From NCBI GenBank assembly GCA_023935145.1, contig CM043703.1:28109227-28173226 (forward strand): a stretch of 64,000 nucleotides of DNA. Reading direction: 5' to 3'. The translations under genes and the position numbers were made by a program. A model generated the notes under the pieces. The model saw only the letters and a program-made list of their open reading frames with translations. It was not told the DNA's origin and searched no databases. The DNA is from Bretschneidera sinensis (taxonomy: Eukaryota; Streptophyta; Magnoliopsida; Brassicales; Akaniaceae). Positions 30,530 to 41,304 of the stretch are shown piece after piece (within the stretch, counting starts at the first letter, position 1; the number at the start of each line of letters is the position of its first letter).

Positions 30530-31860
30530 AAGGCACGTCTGGTTGCAAAAGTGTACTCGCAAATAGAGAGAATTGACTATGGCGAGATATTTTCCCCAGT
30601 AGCAAAGTTGACATATATCAGATGTGTCTTATCCATGACAGTTGCTTATGATCTAGAGGTTGAGCAACTAGATGTGAAGACAACTTTCCTTCATGGGGAT
30701 TTAGAGAAGGAAATTTACATGAAACAGCCCAAAGGCTTTGTGAGCAAAGGCAAGGAAGAGCTGGTTTGTAAATTGAAGAAGTCTTTGTACGGACTAAAGC
30801 AGTCACCACGGATGTGGTACTAGAAGTTTGATACATATGCCATTCAGCTCGGGTTCACTCGTAGCTATGCTGATCACTGCGTCTACGTGAAAAAGTTAGG
30901 GGTTCATTTTGTCATTTTAACCTTGTATGTGGATGATATGTTATTGATTGGAAATAACAGGAAGATGATTAGTACTGTGAAGGAATTGTTGTAAGGTAGT
31001 TTGACATGAAAGACCTAGGGCCAGTAAACTTTATCTTGGGCATGCAGATAAAGAGGGATCATGAAAATCAAAAACTATAACTAAGTCAGAAGAAGTATAT
31101 TGAAGAAGTGTTAAAGAAATTCAACATGTTTGACAGCAAGCCAGTAAGGACTCCCATGACTTTGGGAACCAAGTTATTTGTGGAACAATTTCCGAAGATG
31201 GAGGAAGAAGCTGAAGATATGGCGCACGTACCTTATGCTAGTGTGGTTGGAAGCTAGATGTATGCCATGGTGTGTACAAGACCAGATATTGCCCAAGCAG
31301 TAGGAGTATTAAGTAGATAATGTCTAATCCTAGGAAAGAGCATTGGACTGCAATCAAAAGAGTTCTTAGATATCTTCGTGGCATGTCAAAGTTTTCATTA
31401 TGTTATGGAGGTATGAGAGGTAAGAAGAATCTTGATGTTGTAGGATCAGTTGATGTTGACTGGGGAGGAGACATTGATAGCAAGAGGTCTATAAGTGTGT
31501 ATGTGTTCAATTTGTTTGGTTGGGCAATGAGTTGGATGAGCAAAAGGCAAAGTGTTATTGCCCTTTCATCTACAGAGCAGAGTATATGGCAATAACTCAT
31601 GCTGGAAAGGAAGTGGTTTGGCTTCAAAGGTTGTGTGCAGAGCTTGGGTTTAAACAAGAAGTAGTAAAGGTGAAATGTGACAATTAAGGTGCTATCTTCT
31701 AAGCAAAGAATCCTGCATTTCATTCACGGACGAAGCACATTGATATCCAATATCACTTCATCCAGGAAAAGATTGAAGAAAAGGTTATAATCTTGGAGAA
31801 ACTCGATACAGCAGTGAACAATGCATATTTCTTGACTAAAGTAGTTAGTCTAGCAAACTT
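30530..31860 (+). pseudogene. Copia-2 reverse transcriptase and RNase H, degraded
   Basis: Reverse transcriptase continues as ARLVAKVYSQ, FSPVAKL, LDVKTTFLHGDLEKEIYMKQ, KSLYGLKQSPRMWY then TAG (near 30822). YVDDMLLIGN follows near 30930, then frameshifts near 30993 and 31080. RNase H is recognisable at about 31440-31590 (VDVDWGGDIDSKRS, then MSKRQSVIALSSTE) and at 31700-31750 (K-N-P-A-F-H-S-R-T-K-H-I-D-I). Both enzymes are needed to copy element RNA to DNA; this copy is non-functional. Confidence 0.85.
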
Positions 31861-31946
31861 TGAGTGGTGTGCTACTGAGATGGGCTTGAAGAAACAATGT
31901 CTTGGGAAGTTTTCCATGTGTGTGAAGTATTTACCAAGTGGAAGAT

Positions 31947-32291
31947 TGTTAGAGTTGGTGCATACTTCAGAGGACCAGATCTCTAGAACCTCGGACGAAT
32001 GCGGGGGTTCTGTTCCCTGGAGAGTGGGTGGGGTTTGGTTTTTTGCTTAACTGTTTGTGCTTGGGCCCATGAAGAGCCGTAGTTCGACAATATAACGGAA
32101 ATCCTAATTAGACCCTAATTAGGACATCTTAAGTTGCATATAAATACTCTTTATGTACTGAGCATACATTGTAACAGAGAGATTTGTGAGGTTGATAATA
32201 AGAAACTTCTGGCATGACATAGCCCTATTCTTGGGTGAAGTGGGTAAATATTGTCTTCTTTTCTTTCTGTTTATAATTCGTGTGATTGACA
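31947..32291 (+). repeat. 3' LTR of Copia-2 (right end uncertain)
   Basis: Starts TGTTAGAGTTGGTGCATAC directly after the polypurine tract and contains TATAAAT at 32139-32145. I end it at TGATTGACA (32291) because that gives a CA terminus, but there is no second LTR to confirm this. Confidence 0.6.
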
Positions 32292-33416
32292 GGTCTCGAA
32301 TCGTTCAAGATCCCTATGTTACTTTTCAGCTTAGCTTTGAATAAATACAACAAGATTGATATTGGGTATCAATTTCTCTCAGCCTCTAAGGTAGCTTGGC
32401 TTCTTTCCCAATTCCCAAGGTAGCATGGCTTCTCCTCCAATCCCCAGGGTGGCTTCGTTTCCAATCCCCATTTAGCTGGTTTCTATCTCAATCCTTTCCC
32501 ATTATTTGTTCTACATCACCCTTTTCTTTAACAAGTTCATACTTCATACAGATTATGTTTTACCATTTTTAAGACTTTAAACTTATTCCTTATCTTTAAA
32601 ACATTTTTCTTGAAATAACTAACACCAAAAAAGAAGGCAGATGGGGTTATGTCCTTTCTAGATTTCTCTTAACTAAAAACATTAGGACTCTGCATATGTC
32701 TCTCTCTCAAGTTTTAGTAGATGTAGGGACTAGAAAACTATTCATATTAGTTTACCACCTTATTTATGAGAAAGGAAATCCATACTATTAGGAGTATTAT
32801 GGTTAGGAGTGTTAAGGGCATTTATATATTTTCTCATTATTATGTTCTCTATATATATGACTACTAACCTTAGGGTTAGTAGGTTGTTCACTCTTATAAA
32901 CATCAACACATACAATTAAGCAACTCTATCTCATCTATACAAGCATTTCCCTTATACTAATATTCTTTACAGTGTTAATAGGAGTTTCAATCCCCTAGCT
33001 CAAAACTTTTCTATTTCTTTCCCACCACACTAATTAAAAAATACTCCAAAGGAATCAAAGACCCTACTTTTCTCTTTCTTGTGTGTTTCATAACACAGAA
33101 TTCCATTATAGAAATAGAAAGATTCTCTAAGAATGTAATTAGTTTAAGTTTCTTGTGTCAACTGATTTTCAGTTGCATCCAGCTTTGTAAATGAAGCATA
33201 TGCTTGAATACAAATTATACTCCAGAAAACAAAGAAGAAGGAATGACCAAAACTCTAACCCCTCTATTCATGACCAAAAAATATTTTCACCACCCCTAAG
33301 TCTCATTAGAACACAGTATTTCATATATATGAACACATGGTATATACGACAAACGTCTAATATTTTAGTTCATGGCAATTAGAAATGACTGAAAAAGTCA
33401 ATGATGTGATCTACCC

Positions 33417-33420
<4 letters not shown>
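32292..33420. other. Unassigned sequence with a short imperfect repeat
   Basis: 32385-32485 has three imperfect copies of a ~33-bp phrase, 'aggtagc(t/a)tggcttct' followed by 'ccaat(t/c)cccaag/g'. The rest is AT-rich with no recognised domain. Confidence 0.4.

Positions 33421-33421
<1 letters not shown>

Positions 33422-33508
<87 letters not shown>
33422..33508. repeat. (AT)n(GT)n compound microsatellite
   Basis: About 32 AT units followed by 11 GT units. Confidence 0.97.
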
Positions 33509-33905
33509 TATGAAACATCATCTAAAAGGTAAAGCATGAAAAGGAAATAGCTCTTATGAGTTATTACAATCGCAGGATCCAGGACTGAGAAGGGCCACCT
33601 GTTGCAGCATGAAAATTCATGAATTAACATCTACAATACTTCCATTGTTCGACTTTCATTGAAATTTCACTTAGCAAATACAACAATATCATCAAACATA
33701 TGATTATGTTCTTAAAATGTTACAATCTAGTTGTCATTAGTCATTAAAGGATAATGGGACAAAAGAAAATTCAAGAAACATGAGAATATTGAAAACAAAT
33801 GGCAGTGTAAAACCAGGCATTGCACGCATGAATCCAAAAAATCATGTCCATTAAAAGGAAGGGAAGCAAAAATCAAAGGATAATGAAAGTGCCAAGCCAT
33901 GAGGG

Positions 33906-33931
33906 ATGGGGAAGCTTAAAAACAAAAAGGT

Positions 33932-33982
<51 letters not shown>

Positions 33983-34007
33983 CCTTTTTGTTTTTAAGCT
34001 TCCCCAT
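33906..34007. repeat. Perfect palindrome with (AT)n centre
   Basis: 27-nt arm 33906-33932 (ATGGGGAAGCTTAAAAACAA...) is the exact reverse complement of 33981-34007. The 48-nt centre is almost wholly AT repeats, which also self-pair, so the whole 102 bp can fold into one long hairpin or cruciform. Further AT repeats follow to 34022. Copia-3 begins 57 bp to the right. Confidence 0.95.
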
Positions 34008-34064
34008 ATATATATATATATATTGCAAGCAGAAAGTTGTTCAGAAAAGCACCAAGGGGGATAT

Positions 34065-34631
34065 TGTTAAGGAATAGCAAGAAATTCTAACAACAACACA
34101 TACAAAGAATTAAACACAGAGATTAACGAGGTTTGGCAATGAGCCTACTCCTCGGACCAACACCCAGAGTATTTTTCTATTTGGAAAAAAAGCCCAGAGA
34201 AAACTAGAGCAGTGTTCTGTTACAAAAAGCCATTCACTTGGATTTTACAAAACACTCTGTCTCTCATAATATTTTCTTTTGTGTTATGATGATTTTGAAA
34301 CCAAGGATTCAATGCCTATTTATAGGCTCAGTATTGAGTGTGAACACAAACCAAGCTTGAGTGTGAACATAAAACAAGCTTGAGTGTGAAAATGAGTATA
34401 AAACAAGATTGAGTGTGAACATGAGTGTGAACACAAAACAAGATAAAAAGAAATGGCGGCTGGCAAAATCCAATTTGACTACTGCTAGCAAAGACCAATT
34501 TGCCAACTACTGCTAAAGTCCAATTTTGCAGCTGCCGGCAAAGTCTAATTTTATATTGTCTTCACTCCACCGAGTTCATTGTATTATTTCTCCCACTTGG
34601 CCACCAATAACAATTGTCTCCATCAATAACA
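34065..34631 (-). repeat. 3' LTR of Copia-3
   Basis: On the minus strand it starts TGTTATTGATGG and ends TTCCTTAACA. TATA box (CCTATAAATAGG) at 34315-34326. It contains several direct repeats of 'gagtgtgaacataaaacaag' type (34330-34440), each near 26-31 bp. Confidence 0.88.
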
Positions 34632-34644
34632 ATCTCCCACTTGG
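34632..34644 (-). other. Polypurine tract of Copia-3
   Basis: CCAAGTGGGAGAT on the minus strand, directly before the 3' LTR. A second copy lies inside the LTR (34588-34600). Confidence 0.75.
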
Positions 34645-34701
34645 AGACAATTTTCCATTTCCAACATAGTCAAAACTAGGTGTGATTCTTCTTCCGCTTC
34701 T

Positions 34702-37700
34702 TTAGGCATGAAGACTGATCGAAGCTGAACATTCTTTCAGCTTCTCAACCGTAACAGTCTTGGTTATCATGTCTACGGGATTCTTGCTGGTGTGAATCTT
34801 TTCCAGCATAATAACCCTTTCTTCTAAGAGCCTCCGTATAAAATGGTATCTGATGTCGATGTGCTTTGTCCTGGCATGAAATGCAGAATTTTTGGCCAGA
34901 TGAATTGCACTCTGACTATCACTGTAAATCTTACAGTCCTTCTGCTCTTTGTCTAATTCTCTGAATAGACTTTGTAGCCATATCATTTCTTTACATGCTT
35001 CTGTAGCTGTCACGTACTCTGCTTCTGTAGTCGAAAGAGTTACGATCTTCTGAAATCTCGAGACCCAACTCACTGCTGCACTGCCCAGTGTAAAGACGTA
35101 CTCTGTAGTACTCTTTCTACCATCGAGGTCTCCTGCCATGTCAGAATCAACATAACCCTTCAAACAGATCTCTGATCCATCATAACATAGGGATAGATTA
35201 GTGGTACCTCTCAAGTACCTCATAATCCACTGCACAGCTTTCCAATGCTCTTTGCCTGGATTATTCATGAATCTGCTCACGACTCCCACTGCTTGCGCAA
35301 TATCTGGTCTAGTACAGACCATAGCATACATGAGGCTACCAATTGTTGAGGCATATGGTACTTTTGACATGTATTCATATTCTTCGACTGTCGTCGCACC
35401 TTGTCTTTTTGAAAGTGCGAAGTGACTTGCTAGTGGAGTGCTCACCGTTTTAGCTTGATCCATGTTGAACCTTTTTAGTACCTTTTCGATGTACTATTCC
35501 TGAGATAGCCACAATCTTTGATTCTTCCTATCTCTGCTGATTAGCATACCAAGGATTTGTTTAGCCATACCCAAATCCTTCATAGAAAACTCTTTGGAGA
35601 GTTGTTCCTTCAACATTGTTATTTCCATCATGCGTGATCCTGCAATAAGCATATCATCCACATACAATAGAAGAATGATGTAAGAATCATCAAACTTCTT
35701 GAAATAACAACAGTGATCAGTGTTACATGTTGTATACCCATTTTTAGACATGAAATTATCAAACCTGATATACCACTGTCTGGGTGCTTGTTTCAACCCA
35801 TACAAGCTTTTCTTGAGCTTACAGACCAACTCTTCCTTCCCTAGTTCTTCATACCCCTGTGGTTGCTTCATAAAGATATCTTCATTCAAATCACCATGAA
35901 GGAAAGTGGTTTTCACATTTAGCTATTCTAGATGTAAGTCTTCTACTGCAACAATGCTCAATATAGATCTGATGGTACACAACTTTACAACAGGAGAGAA
36001 AATCTCAGTATAGTCGATACCTGCCTTTTGTTGAAATCCCTTGACTACCAGCCTGGCCTTGTATCGCTTAGTTCCATCGTGTTCTTCTTTCAACTGGTAA
36101 ACCCACTTGTTATGCAAAGCCTTTTTGCCTTTTGGAAGCTCAGCCAAATCCCATGTCTGAATTGCTATCTGGGAGTCCATTTCTTCATTCATTCTAGCCT
36201 CCCACTTGAGCTTATCCTTAACCTGCATTGCTTCTTTATAACATTCTGGTTCACCATTGTCAGTTAATAACAAATAATTCAGAGATGTTAAATAACGAGC
36301 CGGGAGTTGACCTTTGTTAACTCTTTCTGATCTCCTCAATTCTTGAGGGGGAACTTGGGGAACACGAGTCTGAGATTCTATGTTCTCATCTCTGGGTTAT
36401 AACACTCCTTTTGTAGAAATTTCCTCAAGTTCTACAAACCCTTTCTTTTTTGTTTCCCCTTCCACCTATTTCATCATGTCCTTATATAGAACATTCTCGT
36501 TAAACGCTACATCTCTACTTCTGAAGACTTTTCGGTTTTCTGGATCCCAAAACCGATAGCCAAACTCATTAATACTATATCCAACAAAGACACACTTTTT
36601 GGATTTTGGGTCTAGCATAGACCTTTCATCTGAGTTTATATGGACATAAGAGGTACAACCAAATATTCTTAAGTGTGATAGGTTTACCTCTTTTCCCGTC
36701 CACGCTTCTTTTGGAAGTCCAAACTCAAGTACAACAGATGGTCCTCTGTTGATCAGATAGACTGATGTGTTCACAGCTTCTGCTCATAACTGTTTGGGTA
36801 ATCCAGCATTAATCCTCATGCTTCTAGCACATTCATTAATGGTTCGGTTCATGCGTTCTGCCACTCCATTTTACTGCGGTGTTTTAGGAACTGTCTTCTG
36901 CCTCTTAACACCATGAAGAGCACAATATTCCTCAAATTCATCGTTGCAATATTCTCCACCATTGTCTGACCTTAAACATTTTAGCTTCTGTCCTGTTTCA
37001 GTCTCAACCATAGCTTTCCACTTTTTGAAGACATCAAATACATCAGATTTATGCTTCAAAAAATACACTTATAACTTCCTAGTGGCGTCATCAATAAAAG
37101 TAACATAATATTGAGACCCATTAAGAGATGGTTCCTTGGTTGGTCCTCACTCGTCTGTATGGACCAATTCTAGCTTTTCAAACTTTGGTTTTCTGCCTGT
37201 CTTAGAAAAACTCACATTTTTCTACTTTCCATAGAGACAGTCTTCACAGAAGCTCAGGTCCAGATGCTTCAAATTTGGAATCTTCTCTTTTGATAGCATG
37301 ACATTCATACATTTTTCACTCATATACCCAAGTTTGCGATGCCAGGTGTCTGCGCTCGAATATATTGATGTAGCTGCTATAACACTATTTGTTCCACTCG
37401 TCACATAGAGAGTGCCTTCTTTCTTTCCGTGAGCTATCACCATAGCCCCTTTCAACACCTTCCATGAATCACTTGTGAAAGTGGTTCTGCATCCTGAATC
37501 TGACAGTTGGCCGACTGATATCAAATTCCTTGTGAGATTCAGAACATGTCACATATCCTTCAACTGTAAGGTAGTCCCATTCACTAGGTTTATCTGTACA
37601 TCTCCTCTTCTAGTTATGTTGCATGGTTCATCATCTCCGAGAAACACTTTCCCGAAATCACCCTGCACATAATTTTGGAGTATCTCATTTTGACAAGTAG

Positions 37701-38586
37701 CATGAAAAGATGCACCAGAATCTATCACCCACAAATCATTACGTACAGCAACAGAAAGAATCAAAGCATCAGAATCTTTATCAGAAAGATCAATAGAATT
37801 TTTACTTTCCTGATTATCATTGTGCTTTGGTGCTTTGCAATCTCTCATCAGATGTCCTTTCTTTCTGCACTTCCAGCAACCTCCACTTCTTAATTTTGGT
37901 CCTCTTGATGTACTCTTCCTGAATTTAGAACTTCCACGGTTCTTGTTTCTTCTATTTAAAGATCTTCCTCTTTCTGCTACGCTCAAAGTATTCCCAGACG
38001 TTTCTGCGGATCCTGAAGATCTTCTGCGCAATTCTTTGTTTAGAAGAACTCCCACAACGTCATCAAACTTTAGCTTTCCAGAGCCAGAAGAGTTACTAAC
38101 AGCCATTACCAGACTATCCCAGCTATCTGGTAATGATGACAAATTTAGCAGTGCTCTAACTTCGTCGTCAAAGCTGATCCCAACGGATTCCAACTGACTT
38201 GTTAGTGTGTTGAAACCGTTCAAGAGTTCAGCGATGCTACCACCGTATTCCATCTTCATATTGAAGAGTCTTTTCATCAAGAATACCTTATTTGAGGCTG
38301 ATGGCTTCTCGTACATTTTGGACAGAGACGCCATTAAATCTGCAGTGGTTTTCTCCTTCGAGATATTGAATGCGACAGTTGCAGCGAGAGAGAGTCTGAT
38401 CGTGCCAAGAGCCTTCTTGTCCAGCACCTCCCATTATTCGTCTGTTATTTCCTGTGGTTTCTTTGTTTTGCCGCCAAGAGGAAGATAGAGGTCTTTCTGG
38501 TAAAGATAATCCTCTATTTACATCTTCCATAAACCGAAGTTTGCTCCATTGAACTTCTCGATCCTTGCTTTACCTTTGTTCGCCAT
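34702..38586 (-). pseudogene. gag-pol: Copia-3 gag-pol polyprotein, one frame with nonsense codons only
   Basis: From ATG 38586 (MANKGKARIEKFNGANFGLWK) to the stop at 34702 is 1,295 codons in a single frame, with about a dozen stops and no frameshift. Order: gag (38586-37800) with zinc knuckle CWKCRKKGHLMRDC (near 37880); protease with V-I-D-S-G-A (near 37725); GAG-pre-integrase (W-H-R-K-L-G-Y near 37345, C-E-D-C near 37235); integrase with RSDNGGEYC (near 36965) and N-G-V-A-E-R-M (near 36860); reverse transcriptase (KARLVVKGFQQKAGIDYTEI near 36045, YVDDMLIAG near 35660); RNase H (YVDSDMAGDLDGRKSTT near 35150, TEAEYV near 35030, SDSQSAIHLAKN near 34920). Open pieces: 38427-37549, 37524-37222, 37068-36871, 36774-36466, 36339-35923, 35916-35494, 35463-34702. 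Stops sit where CAA, CAG, CGA or TGG are expected. Confidence 0.92.
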
Positions 38587-38753
38587 TACTCCCACTCGAA
38601 TATGGCTTTCTTTGGATCTTTTCTGACAATTCCTGCGAACCTCCGTGTATTAGAACACCGTTGCCGATGAATCGGTACCACCGGCAAAATTTCACTATTC
38701 ATGTGAATAGTAACTTCACAAAAAAAAAAGCAGACAGAAATATATAACCAAAG

Positions 38754-38765
38754 GCTCTAATACCA
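38754..38765 (-). other. Primer binding site of Copia-3
   Basis: TGGTATTAGAGC on the minus strand, 2 bases from the 5' LTR; one mismatch from the tRNA-Met-type site. Confidence 0.85.
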
Positions 38766-38767
38766 GT

Positions 38768-39268
38768 TGTTAAGGAATAGCAAGAAATTCTAACAACAGC
38801 ACATACAAAGAATTAAACACAGAGATTAGCGAGGTTCGACAATGAGCCTACTCCTCGGACCAACACCCAGAGTATTTTTCTATTTGGCAAAAAAGCCCAG
38901 AGAAAACTAGAGCAGTGTTCTGTTACAAAAAGCCACTCACTTGGATTTTACAAAACACTCTGTCTCTCACAATATTTCCTTCTGTGTTATGATGATTTTG
39001 AAACCAAGGATTCAATGCCTATTTATAGGCTCAGCATTAAGTGTGAACACAAACCAAGCTTGAGTGTGAACATAAAACAAGCTTGAGTGTGAACTTGAGT
39101 ATAAAACAAGATTGAGTGTGAACATGAGTGTGAACACAAAAGTGTGAACACAAAACAAGATAAAAAGAAATGGCGGCTGGCAAAATCCAATGTGACTACT
39201 GCTAGCAAAGGCCAATTTGCCAACTGCTGGCAAAGGCCAATTTTGCAGCTGCCGGCAAAGCCCAATTA
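38768..39268 (-). repeat. 5' LTR of Copia-3, truncated at its outer end
   Basis: Collinear with 34065-34560 of the other LTR, then departs after 'ggcaaagcccaatta' near 39268. The outer end found in the other LTR (34561-34631) is missing. Confidence 0.88.
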
Positions 39269-40072
39269 CAAAGACTATTTACAAGATAGTAAGTCAATAA
39301 AATCTAGGAAGTCTTCCTCATTTAAAAAAAATAAATAAATAAATAAACAAAAAACTAAAGATATTGAACCACATATCTTTGATCGCTTCTAAAGACTTTT
39401 TCACTGTCAAAATTCATCCTATTCCTCTCATTCCAAACAAAAAATTTTAAAAATCAGAGTAATGAATAATGAAACATTTGGATTTTGGATGGGTCGCAAT
39501 CATTCTTAATGATGTATACAAACACCATTTAGATAATGTTGTCTGTCATTTTTTCCAATGCTACAAGGCTATATCAAACAAATGAAGGAAAGTTCTTGAT
39601 CATTATCTTCATCCCAAGATTTTGGTAGTGGTCACCTTGCAAATCCACTCCAAAATCCTAAATCAATAGCGTCTCAGGAAAGAAAATCAATTTTACATCG
39701 TGATAGGTTTTTTTTTTTTTTTTAGAGTTACAGAACCTACATCCACTACACCAGTAAATTAGTCAGTTGATCATAATTCATAACCAATCTTCAGTAGGCA
39801 ATTCATAAACAATTTTATTTTTGGTTAGTTCTCATGTTTGGTTGGTTTAATTAGTTTCAGTTCCACCATATAGGTTTGTTGGTTTGTTCAAATAATACAA
39901 CAAATTCTAAAATGTTTACTATTCAGCCTTTTCTTTGAATTCTACAACAAGTCTTATATATGCTATTAACATGACAGGCTCAATGAATTTTACCTTTCAA
40001 AGAAAAAAAAAAGCATGACAGGATCAGTGAATCATTGACAAGGGCCACAAAGATATTTTAACTTATAATATC
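39269..40072. other. Unassigned AT-rich sequence
   Basis: A short (AAAT)n run at about 39327-39348 and a poly-T run near 39708-39723. No coding or repeat boundary recognised. ATATC at 40068-40072 is the left target duplication of Copia-4. Confidence 0.4.
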
Positions 40073-40952
40073 TGTTGTTATTTGTCTAAGTTTCAAACAT
40101 ATCCAAACATTGTCTAAAGTTGGTTAATGTCTAAACCAATTGTGGGATATCAAAGTTCAGCAAGTTATAAGGTTGCACACATGTGTGTGCTTCAATTTTG
40201 AGCATGGGAAGGTTAGGCACACTACTGTGGAAGTTTCTGCCCACAGGTAGGAGGTGTGCGCACAACATCAGGAGGTTGCAGCATCAGGTCACATCGCAGC
40301 ACATAGCACATGGCTGTACACATGATCCAGCATGCATAAGACCTCTCCAATCATGTGTACACCACACCAAAATGCACAGCATCACTTGGAGAGTGATGAA
40401 GGGCTGAGATTAAAGGAAGAACACGATCAAAGGGTCAAGAATGATTCACAAGATTGTCTAAGAATTAAGAGGCTATAAAAAGGGTTTCCTAGCCTCATTT
40501 CAAGTGGTGAAAAAGGTGTGTGAGAGAACCACACAGGTTGTGACATTGTGAGATCATTGTAAACATAAGAGAGAATTGTGTGAGAGACATAAACACAAGA
40601 GGGACTCTTGTAGTGAGGCTGGTTGTAAAGAAGAGAGGTTAGTAGAGAATTGATAGAAAGCATTGTAATAGGTCTATCACTTTCTCGTTCTCTTCTTGGT
40701 TCTTCAAGAACTTGGATTCTTGAAGGGGATTGTTGTAACTTTGTAAGAACCATTGAGATAGTGCAGAGAGTTCGGAGGAACTTACGGGGACATAGGCACA
40801 TTGCCGAATCTCGACAACAAATTACTTGTCTTCTTTCTTTCTTTGATTTTCTGTTCTTGTGTTCGATTGCTGAAATTCTTTCTACAAGTCATTCAAGACT
40901 TGGGTGTTTGGAAGATCACCACCTGGGCATCTTGTCAAGATGATTTCCAACA
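40073..40952 (+). repeat. 5' LTR of Copia-4
   Basis: Starts TGTTGTTATTTGTC and ends GATTTCCAACA. TATA box TATAAAA at 40474-40480. ORFs inside (for example minus 40801-40427) recur unchanged in the other LTR and are incidental. Confidence 0.95.
40474..40480 (+). promoter_or_regulatory. TATA box in Copia-4 LTR
   Basis: GAGGCTATAAAAAGGG, identical in the 3' LTR near 45088. Confidence 0.65.
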
Positions 40953-40953
40953 G

Positions 40954-40990
40954 TGGTATTAGAGCTTTGGACAGTGGTATCAGAACACAG
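40954..40990 (+). other. Primer binding site region of Copia-4, doubled
   Basis: TGGTATTAGAGC at 40954-40965 follows the LTR. A second similar sequence, TGGTATCAGAAC, follows at 40976-40987. Both resemble the tRNA-Met complement. Confidence 0.75.
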
Positions 40991-41304
40991 CAGCTGGTTA
41001 TCGGAACAAGAAGTAGAAGGTACGGAGCCAAGACTCCAAGAATCAAAGATCAACTTCTTGGGTGATTCAAGAATGGAGTTAAGATCTATATCTGATCGTG
41101 TTCTTGAGGTAAATCAAAAATGGTGTTAAGATCAATATCTGATCGTGTTCTTGAGGGTGATTCAAGAACGGTGTAAAGATCAAGATCTGGTTATGTTCTT
41201 GAGAGTGATTCAAGAACGGTTAAGATCCATCTTCGATCTGTGTTCTTGAGGTTGAAGAAAGCAGTTGTGGTTAGTGCACAAATCTGGGATCATGTCCGCA
41301 AAAG

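Larger units (their letters stand above)
29400..32291 (+). mobile_element. Copia-2: 5'-truncated, decayed Copia element
   Basis: Integrase C-terminal half, reverse transcriptase and RNase H on the plus strand, then a polypurine tract (CAAGTGGAAGAT, 31935-31946) and a 3' LTR from 31947. The 5' LTR, gag, protease and N-terminal integrase are missing; sequence between the CACTA transposase end (29045) and 29400 is unassigned. Frames change repeatedly. The tandem duplication at 30232-30529 is peculiar to this copy. Confidence 0.88.
34065..39268 (-). mobile_element. Copia-3: full-length but inactivated Copia element, minus strand
   Basis: Minus strand: 5' LTR (38768-39268, outer ~70-90 bp missing), primer site, one long polyprotein frame (38586-34702), polypurine tract (34632-34644) and 3' LTR (34065-34631). 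LTRs differ by roughly 4% plus a 14-bp tandem insertion near 39137. No target duplication can be checked because the right LTR end is gone. Damage to the coding frame is almost only stop codons. Confidence 0.93.

Noticed and set aside
33844..34077. Plus-strand ORF across the AT palindrome
   Set aside because: Its middle is a Tyr-Ile run from (AT)n and its ends are the palindrome arms; no coding evidence.
40427..40801. Minus-strand 124-codon ORF, also at 45041-45415, as a conserved gene
   Set aside because: It lies wholly in the Copia-4 LTR; its repetition is LTR duplication and there is no domain.
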